From NCBI GenBank assembly GCA_029256665.1, contig JAQSXN010000320.1:1-5450 (forward strand): a stretch of DNA of 5,450 bases. The letters are read 5' to 3'. Positions 1 through 5,450 of this stretch are shown in pieces (the first letter of the stretch is position 1; each line of letters opens with the position of its first letter). Origin of the DNA: Paenibacillus sp. (GTDB lineage Bacteria > Bacillota > Bacilli > Paenibacillales > Paenibacillaceae). Under the pieces are notes generated by a model. The model saw nothing but the letters and a program-made list of their open reading frames with translations, made no database searches and was not told the origin of the DNA. The translations under genes were made by a program, and so were the position numbers.

Positions 1-11
1 GGCGAAGGCGG

Positions 12-1880
12 TTGCCGAAATTCAATTTGTTCCGTAAAATGATGGGCCTTATTCTCGTCATGTTGATTCCCATTATGGGATTGTACGTGTATTCCAACCA
101 AACCAGCACGGAGGTATTGCGCGAGGAGCTGCATCAGTCCAGCCGCGATCAACTGCGCTTCTTCCAGGACCAAGTCGACACGACGATCCAGTCGATCAGT
201 TTATGGCCGAATTTGCTGCTCCATGATCCCGATATTTCGGAGCTTAAGGATATTTTCGAGAAAAAGACCCCTTATCTCGATCTCGACACGATGATGTTGA
301 TCAAGCGCATCCAGCAAAAGCTGAGCATTCAGCAAAACTCGCTTAACTGGATCAGCAAGCTGATGATCTATTCGCCGACGCTGGGGCGCGTCATTACGGC
401 GAGCGACGTATCCGATTACAACCACGCCGATCTCAAGAAACGTCTGCGGCAGGGCTGGCAGGTGCGGACCGAGACGGGGACGGACGGGGAGACGACGCAT
501 TATTTTTCGCTCATAACGGTAACGCCTTACAGCTCCTTCAATAAGCCGGAAGCAGCCAATCTGATTATCGAGGCGGAGTTCGACAGCGGCAATATTCGCC
601 GAATGATGGATACGTTCCGGGCGGATGGGGAGCGCAATCCATTTTATTACAAGCAGGGGACGGGCATTATACGGAGTAGCGCTTCGGACGAACGGTTCGC
701 GCAGGCGCTGACCGAGAAGCTGCGGAGCGAGCCTGCGCCGGGCGAAATAAACCTGGCTGAGGAGGATGCTGGCGCGCCGGATTATCAGATCGTCGACCTC
801 GAGGGGGAGTCGTATCTTGTTAATGCGGAGCGTTCCAGCACGACGGGATGGATGCTGGTCGATTATTTGCCGCTGTCCGAGGTGATGAAGCCGATCACGA
901 AGTCGAACGTGCTGTTCTACAGCTCGGCCGTTGCTTTGCTGATCATGAGCTTGCTCGTCGTGTATTTGATCTACGCGCAGGTGCAGGTGCCGATCAAGCA
1001 GCTCGTCACGAGCTTCCAGAAGCTGAAGAACGAGGATTATTCGGTCCGGCTGACGCCCAAAGGAAACAGCGAGTTCAGCTTCCTGTTCACCCGGTTCAAT
1101 TCCATGGTGGCGCAAATCCAGGACTTGTTCGGACGCGTCTATCTGGAGAAAATCCACGTGAAGGAAGCTAGGCTCAAGCAGCTGCAGTCGCAGATTAATC
1201 CGCATTTTTTCTACAATTGCTTCTCCTTTATATCGAGCATGGCCAAGCTGCAAAATTATGGCGCCATCATCGCGATGTCGCAAAATTTATCGGATTATTA
1301 CCGTTACACGACTAGACAAGAGCGGGATTTCGTGTCGCTCACGGAGGAGATGGAGCTGGTGGGCAACTACCTCGACATTCAGCAAATGCGCATGAAACGG
1401 CTTAGCTACGACGTTCATCTGCCGCCATGGCTCAAGGGTACGCCGGTGCCGCCGCTCGTCATTCAGCCGCTCGTGGAGAACGCGGTGCTGCACGGCATCG
1501 AGCCCAACTTGGATGCGGGCCGAATTGTTATTCGGGCGGAGGAGAAGGATGGACTGTACGCCATTACCGTCGACGACGACGGACAGGGATTGGACGAGAG
1601 CGCCATGCTGGAGCTGCAGAAGAAGCTGTCGCGGCCTATGGACGAAGAGATGGGCTGCGGGCTCTGGAATGTGCATCAGCGGCTGAATATCCGTTATGGA
1701 ACAAGCGCGGGGCTTGCTTTTTCGCGGTCGCCGCTCGGGGGGCTGCGGGCTACGTTGTCATGGCGAGCGGAACATGAGGAGCAAGATGGGCGAGATGAGC
1801 GAGATGAGCGGGTAAAGATTACAAGTGACATGGCAAGCGAAATAGTGACGACAGACAACGGGAAAGAGCAGGAGGAATGA
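12..1880 (+). CDS. YesM-type membrane sensor histidine kinase (two-component system)
   Basis: Membrane sensor kinase that autophosphorylates on His and passes the phosphate to the regulator encoded next to it. Seen in the 622-residue product: a short basic N-terminus, membrane segment 1 at about residues 10-28, an extracellular region of about 270 residues (dCACHE-like sensor by position and by its ending TGWMLVDYLPLSEVMKPI), membrane segment 2 at about 300-322, and a HAMP linker from Pro327 to about 372. The H-box QINPHFFYN carries His398. The ATPase domain has an N-box with Glu489/Asn490, a G1 box DDGQG (Asp522, Gly524, Gly526) and a G2 box GCGLWN (548-553). All catalytic motifs are intact. 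After about residue 588, where the family normally ends, there is a charged non-conserved tail of some 35 residues. The TTG at 12 is a weak start choice: the AGGCGG-like site abuts it with no spacer, and the frame is open to the window edge (Arg codons at 3, 6 and 9), so the gene may begin further left. The ligand is unknown. Confidence 0.93.
   Translation: MPKFNLFRKMMGLILVMLIPIMGLYVYSNQTSTEVLREELHQSSRDQLRFFQDQVDTTIQSISLWPNLLLHDPDISELKDIFEKKTPYLDLDTMMLIKRIQQKLSIQQNSLNWISKLMIYSPTLGRVITASDVSDYNHADLKKRLRQGWQVRTETGTDGETTHYFSLITVTPYSSFNKPEAANLIIEAEFDSGNIRRMMDTFRADGERNPFYYKQGTGIIRSSASDERFAQALTEKLRSEPAPGEINLAEEDAGAPDYQIVDLEGESYLVNAERSSTTGWMLVDYLPLSEVMKPITKSNVLFYSSAVALLIMSLLVVYLIYAQVQVPIKQLVTSFQKLKNEDYSVRLTPKGNSEFSFLFTRFNSMVAQIQDLFGRVYLEKIHVKEARLKQLQSQINPHFFYNCFSFISSMAKLQNYGAIIAMSQNLSDYYRYTTRQERDFVSLTEEMELVGNYLDIQQMRMKRLSYDVHLPPWLKGTPVPPLVIQPLVENAVLHGIEPNLDAGRIVIRAEEKDGLYAITVDDDGQGLDESAMLELQKKLSRPMDEEMGCGLWNVHQRLNIRYGTSAGLAFSRSPLGGLRATLSWRAEHEEQDGRDERDERVKITSDMASEIVTTDNGKEQEE
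1782..1808 (+). repeat. 9-bp tandem repeat in the kinase C-terminal tail
   Basis: CGAGATGAG occurs twice head to tail (1791-1799 and 1800-1808), preceded by a degenerate copy CAAGATGGG at 1782-1790. Nine bases keep the frame, so the repeats add Arg-Asp-Glu units (QDG-RDE-RDE-R) to the non-conserved tail beyond the ATPase domain. This looks like slippage-type expansion. A function is not apparent. Confidence 0.75.
1870..1875 (+). promoter_or_regulatory. Ribosome-binding site of the response regulator gene
   Basis: A perfect AGGAGG lies within the last codons of the kinase gene. It is one base from the ATG at 1877 (too close) and seven bases from the ATG at 1883 (ideal). This decides the start at 1883 and places the regulator's translation signal under ribosomes finishing the kinase, which suggests translational coupling. 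Confidence 0.85.
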
Positions 1881-1882
1881 GC

Positions 1883-3493
1883 ATGATCGAAATATTGCTG
1901 GTGGACGACGAATCCTACGTGACGGAAAGCCTGGCTAAGACGATCCCTTGGCAGGAGCTCGGTGTGTCGCATGTCTATCAGGCCGCGTCGCCGAGCGAAG
2001 CGATCGCCATTATGGAGGAACAGGGGATCGATATTCTCGTGACGGACATCCGGATGCCGGAGATGAGCGGGCTTCAGCTGATCGAGACCGTGCGGGAGCG
2101 CTGGCCTAACATCCGTTACATGCTGCTGACCGGCCACTCGGACTTCGACTACGCCAAAAAAGCGATACAGCTGCAAGCGCTCGATTATTTGCTGAAGCCG
2201 GTCAACGACGCCGCGTTTATCGATAGCCTGACGACGATGATCGAAGGCCTCAAGGAGGAGTGGGAGAAAGCCGACAAGTACCACAAACTCGTCTATACGA
2301 TGAAGTCGGACAATAGCGTCCTGAGGCAAAATTTGCTTGGAGAGCTGCTGCTGGGCAAGCAGTTGCCTCTTGCGTCTACCAAGGAGAAGCTGCTCCAGTA
2401 CGAGGTCAAGGTGCAGCCTGACGATTCCGCCATGCTGATGTCCGTGCAACTGGGGCGTTATTTTATGGGAATGGACGAGAACTCCGTCAAGCTGATGGAG
2501 TACGCTATCGGCAATATTGCCGAGGAAGTGTTCGCCGGCCCGTATCGCGTGTGGCATGGCAAAGCGCCGCACGAAGGACTCGCCATCGTCGTCAGCGCGC
2601 CTCCGGGCATCGACTCCTCGGTATTCCGCAAGGAGATCATTCGAAGTCTGGCGCGGCAATTCCAGGAGAAGGTCGGGGCTTTTCTCAAAGGGGATATCGC
2701 GCTCGCGCTATCCAGTTGGTTTACGTTTCCGGGCGAGCTTGCCGGCGCGTACCGAAGCGCGCTGTCCGCCGTCTACCGGACGCAGCAGAGCGACAATTCG
2801 ATCCTGTTCCTGGACGAGCTGGAGGAGCGGTCGACAATGGGCGTCAAGGCGATCGAGGAGCTCTATAAACCGCCAACGCTTATTCATCTGCTGGAATCCG
2901 GCCAGTGGGGAGCTTCGAGGGATAAGCTCGCGTCGCTGTTCGGCAGCTTGCACGGCAGAGCGCTGTCCAAGGAGCAGCTATACGAGGTGTTCTTGTCGAT
3001 AACGAACGCGTTCCTGTACGTCGCGCACAAGCAGGGCACGGACATCTACCAACTGGATCCGTCCGGCATGGATATTATGTTCGACCGCGGCATGATGGGC
3101 TCCGCCGAGAAGCTGCAAGAGTGGTCGGACGGCATGATCGCGCGGCTGGAGACGGAACCTTCGGAGAGCGACAACTACAACAAAAAACACGTCATCAAGC
3201 AGGTGCAAGAGCTCGTGACGGGCGAACTCGGCGCCGAGACGTCGGTCAAGACGATCGCGGACAAGGTGTATTTGCATCCCGTCTACTTGTCCAAAATATA
3301 CAAAGCCGAGACAGGCGAGAGCCTCGGCGACTACATCATTCGCATGCGGATGGAGCGGGCGGTTTATTTGCTCAAGTCGACCAACAAAAAGATCTACGAA
3401 ATCACGACGGAGCTGGGGTATCAGAACCCGCAATATTTTAGCAAGATCTTCAGGAAGTATTACGGTATGACTCCGAACGAGTACAGGGATTGA
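1883..3493 (+). CDS. YesN-type response regulator, receiver plus AraC-family DNA-binding domain
   Basis: Cytoplasmic transcription factor activated by phosphorylation, very probably by the kinase just upstream. The 536-residue product starts MIEILLVDDE. Its receiver domain covers about residues 2-120 with acidic residues Asp8/Asp9, phospho-acceptor Asp55 (in VTDIRMPEMSG), Thr83 and Lys105 (in YLLKPV), all as expected. The middle, about 125-430, has no motif I can assign firmly; relatives often carry a degenerate GGDEF-like fold here. The C-terminal 100 residues (about 436-536) form an AraC double helix-turn-helix: the first runs through VKTIADKVYLHPVYLSKIYK and the second ends in the signature GYQNPQYFSKIFRKYYGMTPNEYR. 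Length is normal for the class. ATG 1883 is preferred over ATG 1877, which overlaps the kinase stop, because of Shine-Dalgarno spacing; the choice changes only two residues. The likely target is the promoter in front of the downstream lipoprotein gene. Confidence 0.95.
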   Translation: MIEILLVDDESYVTESLAKTIPWQELGVSHVYQAASPSEAIAIMEEQGIDILVTDIRMPEMSGLQLIETVRERWPNIRYMLLTGHSDFDYAKKAIQLQALDYLLKPVNDAAFIDSLTTMIEGLKEEWEKADKYHKLVYTMKSDNSVLRQNLLGELLLGKQLPLASTKEKLLQYEVKVQPDDSAMLMSVQLGRYFMGMDENSVKLMEYAIGNIAEEVFAGPYRVWHGKAPHEGLAIVVSAPPGIDSSVFRKEIIRSLARQFQEKVGAFLKGDIALALSSWFTFPGELAGAYRSALSAVYRTQQSDNSILFLDELEERSTMGVKAIEELYKPPTLIHLLESGQWGASRDKLASLFGSLHGRALSKEQLYEVFLSITNAFLYVAHKQGTDIYQLDPSGMDIMFDRGMMGSAEKLQEWSDGMIARLETEPSESDNYNKKHVIKQVQELVTGELGAETSVKTIADKVYLHPVYLSKIYKAETGESLGDYIIRMRMERAVYLLKSTNKKIYEITTELGYQNPQYFSKIFRKYYGMTPNEYRD

Positions 3494-3519
3494 AAATAAT
3501 GAACCGGTGAGTTCGTAAA

Positions 3520-3535
3520 CACCTTGTTAAAGGTG
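3520..3535. repeat. Small perfect inverted repeat in the intergenic region
   Basis: CACCTT (3520-3525), loop GTTA, AAGGTG (3530-3535): a six-pair stem. No T-run follows (CAGAAATGTT), so it is not a convincing intrinsic terminator for the two-gene operon. It overlaps the left copy of the direct repeat described at 3525-3553, so it may instead be part of an operator, or coincidence. Confidence 0.5.
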
Positions 3536-3553
3536 CAGAAATGTTAGATATGC
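3525..3553 (+). promoter_or_regulatory. Imperfect direct repeat, candidate operator for the AraC-type regulator
   Basis: TGTTAAAGGTGC (3525-3536) and TGTTAGATATGC (3542-3553) agree at nine of twelve positions as TGTTAnAnnTGC, with a 17-base period. The right copy ends four bases before the presumed -35. AraC-family regulators commonly bind two direct half-sites next to the -35, often at about 21-base spacing, so the placement fits and the spacing is a little short. The assignment is inferred from position only. Confidence 0.4.
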
Positions 3554-3557
3554 GACA

Positions 3558-3586
3558 TAGGCTGCTCCCGTGGCCGTCCCTATAAT
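3558..3586 (+). promoter_or_regulatory. Sigma-A-type promoter of the lipoprotein gene with weak -35
   Basis: TATAAT at 3581-3586 is a perfect -10. With a 17-base spacer the -35 position holds TAGGCT (3558-3563), which scarcely resembles TTGACA, and no extended -10 TG is present. Transcription would begin around 3592-3594, giving a leader of about 32 bases. A good -10 with a poor -35 is the usual pattern of an activator-dependent promoter, consistent with control by the adjacent regulator. Confidence 0.65.
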
Positions 3587-3611
3587 GAGAGATGTAGAAC
3601 AAATCATCCGT

Positions 3612-3618
3612 AAGGGGG
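3612..3618 (+). promoter_or_regulatory. Strong ribosome-binding site of the lipoprotein gene
   Basis: AAGGGGG lies seven bases before the ATG at 3626 and fixes that start. Its strength fits an abundantly made binding protein. Confidence 0.85.
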
Positions 3619-3625
3619 AAACACC

Positions 3626-5323
3626 ATGAAAGCCTTTTCCAGCAAAGGAACGCTGATTACAATGAGCTTCATCCTGACGGCGACGCTCATGTCGGCATGC
3701 GCGGGCAAGGATAACAACGGCGACACGGGAAGCAATGCGGGCAACGGAGGAGCAGCGACGGAAACGCCTGCCACGGACGTCTATAAAGACAAATACGATC
3801 CGCCGGTGACCATTACAACGGTATGGGGCATCGACCCCGAGCTGAAATTCAAAAACGGCGAGTCGATCGAAAACAACGTCGCGACCGCGTGGGCGAAAGA
3901 CACCCTCGGCATCGACATCAAGTCGTTATGGTCGGTGACCGACTCCAACAACGCGTTCGTGACGAAAATGCGCCTCGCGTTGACATCCGGAGAACAGATT
4001 CCGGATGTCGTCACGATCGGCGACGCGCAGCTGGCGCAGGATTTGATCGACTCCGGCTTGTTCCGCGAAGTAGGCTCGTTGTTCGATCAGTACGCGGGCG
4101 AGACGTGGAAAAACGCGATGGCGATCGACGACAACGTATGGAACCCGTATACGCGCGACGGCAAGCGCATGGGCATCCCGGTGCTCGACTACGCTTACAA
4201 TCACGACTACTTGCTGTGGATTCGCCAAGATTGGCTCGACAAGCTGGGGCTGCCGGCTCCGACGACGATGGAAGAGCTCGAAGCCGTCATGGATAAATTC
4301 AAAAACGCGAATCCGGACGGTCTCAAGCCGGATCAAGTAACGCCGCTCAGCATCGGCTTTAAAAACACGATGAGCACATGGATGGGCGATCCGTCCTGGA
4401 TCTTCGGCGCATACGGCACGCTGCCTGAACAATGGAACGTGGGCGCGGACGGCAAGCTGGAGTACGGCTCCGTGAACCCGGGCATGAAGCAAGGTCTGGA
4501 GACGCTGAAGAACTGGCTGGCCAAAGGCTACATTCCGCAAGAGACGGCGCTGTGGGACGAGAACAAGACGGCAGAGCCTGCGGTTGCAGGTACGGCAGGC
4601 ATTATCCCAGGTCCTTATTGGATGAGCGGCTGGCCGCTGTCCGATACGGCGAAGAACGCCCCTGGCGCGGTGTGGAAGCCGTATACGATTCCGACGGGAC
4701 CGGACGGCAAAGCGATGCGCCACGGCACTCATTTCACGAACGGTGTAACGCTGATCAGCAAAGACATGAAAAATCCTGAAGCGCTCTTCACTTACCAGAA
4801 CCACATGTTCGAGAACTACGCGGATCCGAAGCCGGGCAGCGTGTTCGATAACGGTTTGTTCAAGAATTACGACTATGACATCGCGGAAGACGGCAAGCTG
4901 CTGCGTTGGGAGGATATCCCCGGCGGCTACGTGAACGCCGTTCGTTACTTGCTCGTACGCGACGGCGCGCGGATTCCGGACGCGCAGATGAAGGCGCTCA
5001 TGAACCTGGCCGACGGCAAGGAAGCGACTACGCGTCTGGAGAAGGAAGTGCAGACCGCATACGGTCTCGAGACGGCTGGCGCGGCCAAAGTGCTGCTGTC
5101 GCAGGAAGACGCATCGTTCAAGAACATGTTCACGGGTCCTCCGACGGAAACGATGTCTTCCAAAAACGATTACCTGAAGAAGCTCGAGCTGCAAGTGTTC
5201 AACGAAATCGTTTACGGCAAGAAGCCGCTCGAAGCGTTCGACCAATTCGTCTCCGACTGGAAAGCCGGCGGCGGCGAGAAGATGACCGAAGAGGTTAACG
5301 CTTGGTATGAATCGGTGAAATAA
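3626..5323 (+). CDS. Extracellular solute-binding lipoprotein of a sugar-type ABC importer (LplA/YtcQ-like, family 1)
   Basis: Lipid-anchored receptor on the outer face of the membrane that captures a solute, probably a carbohydrate, for an ABC permease. The 565-residue precursor has a signal peptide with basic start MKAFSSKG, a hydrophobic core at about 9-22 and lipobox LMSAC, giving lipidated Cys25 (Met at -3 is slightly unusual). A Gly/Asn/Thr-rich linker runs to about residue 55. The mature fold starts near VTITTVWGID (61-70). The family-1 pattern follows: LTSGEQIPDVV at 119-129, IRQDWLDKLGLPAPTTMEEL at 199-218, and STWMGDPSWIFGAYG at 250-264. At about 540 mature residues it matches the long Paenibacillus branch and exceeds B. 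subtilis LplA and YtcQ (about 500). Arg codons are CGC or CGT in 10 of 11 cases, unlike the kinase, which suggests high expression. The gene has its own promoter and terminator. No permease or ATPase gene adjoins it, and the substrate cannot be read from the sequence. Confidence 0.93.
   Translation: MKAFSSKGTLITMSFILTATLMSACAGKDNNGDTGSNAGNGGAATETPATDVYKDKYDPPVTITTVWGIDPELKFKNGESIENNVATAWAKDTLGIDIKSLWSVTDSNNAFVTKMRLALTSGEQIPDVVTIGDAQLAQDLIDSGLFREVGSLFDQYAGETWKNAMAIDDNVWNPYTRDGKRMGIPVLDYAYNHDYLLWIRQDWLDKLGLPAPTTMEELEAVMDKFKNANPDGLKPDQVTPLSIGFKNTMSTWMGDPSWIFGAYGTLPEQWNVGADGKLEYGSVNPGMKQGLETLKNWLAKGYIPQETALWDENKTAEPAVAGTAGIIPGPYWMSGWPLSDTAKNAPGAVWKPYTIPTGPDGKAMRHGTHFTNGVTLISKDMKNPEALFTYQNHMFENYADPKPGSVFDNGLFKNYDYDIAEDGKLLRWEDIPGGYVNAVRYLLVRDGARIPDAQMKALMNLADGKEATTRLEKEVQTAYGLETAGAAKVLLSQEDASFKNMFTGPPTETMSSKNDYLKKLELQVFNEIVYGKKPLEAFDQFVSDWKAGGGEKMTEEVNAWYESVK
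3982..4009. repeat. Perfect intragenic inverted repeat in the lipoprotein gene
   Basis: GACATCCGG (3982-3990) pairs exactly with CCGGATGTC (4001-4009). An extra A-T pair (3991/4000) makes a ten-pair stem with an eight-base loop. It encodes residues 119-128, the conserved SGEQIPDV stretch, so protein conservation may explain part of it. No T-run follows. Confidence 0.7.
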
Positions 5324-5336
5324 GGTTTTTTGTATA

Positions 5337-5372
5337 GAAAGGGCGGTCCGCATGCGGACCGCCTTTCGTTTT
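5337..5372 (+). terminator. Intrinsic terminator after the lipoprotein gene
   Basis: GGCGGTCCG (5342-5350), loop CATG, CGGACCGCC (5355-5363): a nine-pair GC-rich stem. It is lengthened across a single bulged G (5341) by GAAA/TTTC (5337-5340 with 5364-5367), then followed by a T-rich tail TTTCGTTTT. It starts 13 bases after the lipoprotein stop. On the - strand the tail after the stem is only CTTTCTATAC, so termination of the convergent gene here would be weaker. Confidence 0.92.
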
Positions 5373-5393
5373 GGTATGAGGGTTTTCGAGCAG

Positions 5394-5450
5394 TTACATT
5401 GGCTCTTCGTAGTCTGCTCCCTTGATCGAAACCTCGATAGAGTCCGTCTC
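5394..5450 (-). CDS. Probable C-terminal end of a convergent gene, product unknown (partial)
   Basis: Read on the - strand from the window edge, one frame gives 18 codons ending at a TAA (5394-5396): ETDSIEVSIKGADYEEPM. About two thirds of the third positions are G or C, and the residue mix is that of an ordinary soluble protein end. The stop lies about 20 bases from the terminator stem, as expected for convergent genes. The other two - strand frames are also open here, so the call rests on composition and layout only. The family cannot be recognised from 18 residues. Confidence 0.5.
   Translation of the reverse strand, partial: ETDSIEVSIKGADYEEPM

Noticed and set aside
1..42. End of an upstream permease gene reading into the window (stops at 35-37 or 40-42 in the other frames)
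   Set aside because: Neither tail (ending AEIQFVP or NSICSVK) resembles the usual permease C-termini, and such short open stretches are expected by chance.
201..1283. 360-codon open frame on the - strand opposite the kinase gene
   Set aside because: It is a shadow of the kinase coding sequence, with arginine- and leucine-rich product and no domain or translation signal.
1694..2659. 321-codon open frame on the - strand across the kinase/regulator junction
   Set aside because: It crosses two well-supported genes and has shadow-like composition; no motif is visible.
3500..3516. Possible CcpA cre site around TGAACCGGTGAGTT
   Set aside because: It misses the central AA/GCG core and the conserved right half; only a short ACCGGT palindrome is present.
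3490..3518. TTGAAA over the regulator stop as a possible -35
   Set aside because: At 16-18 bases downstream there is no acceptable -10 (TCGTAA at best).
3524..3552. TTGTTA as an alternative -35
   Set aside because: The matching -10 positions read GATATG or similar, far weaker than TATAAT at 3581.
5325..5331. T-run just after the lipoprotein stop as a first terminator
   Set aside because: No stable stem precedes it; the real hairpin lies downstream at 5337-5372.
3926..5353. 475-codon open frame on the - strand opposite the lipoprotein gene
   Set aside because: It is antisense to a clear lipoprotein gene, its product is Arg/His/Val-rich as expected for the complement of GC-rich codons, and it begins in the terminator region without a ribosome-binding site.

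Overview
The window carries a sensor kinase / response regulator pair followed by a sugar-type ABC solute-binding lipoprotein, all on the + strand. A convergent gene on the - strand appears to end at the right edge. Base composition is GC-rich, Shine-Dalgarno sites are strong (AGGAGG, AAGGGGG), and the binding protein is a Gram-positive lipoprotein. The YesM/YesN-type pair next to an extended LplA/YtcQ-like binding protein is a gene set typical of Paenibacillaceae, so a higher-GC Paenibacillus or a Cohnella-like organism is the best guess. This placement is inferred from gene content and style, not from any database search.

Layout: 12-1880 is a membrane sensor histidine kinase of the YesM (HPK7-like, His_kinase) class. 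Its true start may lie left of the window. 1883-3493 is the cognate YesN-type response regulator with an AraC DNA-binding domain. Its Shine-Dalgarno sits inside the last codons of the kinase gene, so the two are translationally and presumably transcriptionally coupled. 3494-3625 is a 132-base intergenic region with a perfect -10 box, a very poor -35, an imperfect direct repeat and a small hairpin immediately upstream, and a strong ribosome-binding site. 3626-5323 is the solute-binding lipoprotein. 5337-5372 is a strong intrinsic terminator. 5394-5450 is the probable last 18 codons of a convergent gene of unknown product.

Probable working model (inference): the kinase senses an extracellular ligand, perhaps a carbohydrate or a ligand-loaded binding protein, through its roughly 270-residue outside domain. 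It phosphorylates Asp55 of the regulator, which binds the direct repeats upstream of the weak -35 and activates the lipoprotein gene. The lipoprotein captures the solute and delivers it to ABC permeases that are not in this window. In Firmicutes such importers usually borrow a shared ATPase (MsmX type). The terminator and convergent gene exclude co-transcribed permeases downstream, so partners must lie upstream of the kinase or elsewhere.

I see no mobile element, CRISPR array, tRNA, rRNA or recognisable riboswitch. Most of the window is a well-known type of system. The points most worth a second look are the promoter/operator architecture before the lipoprotein gene, the absence of a permease beside it, the variant H-box and unusual C-terminal tail of the kinase, and a perfect hairpin inside the lipoprotein coding sequence.
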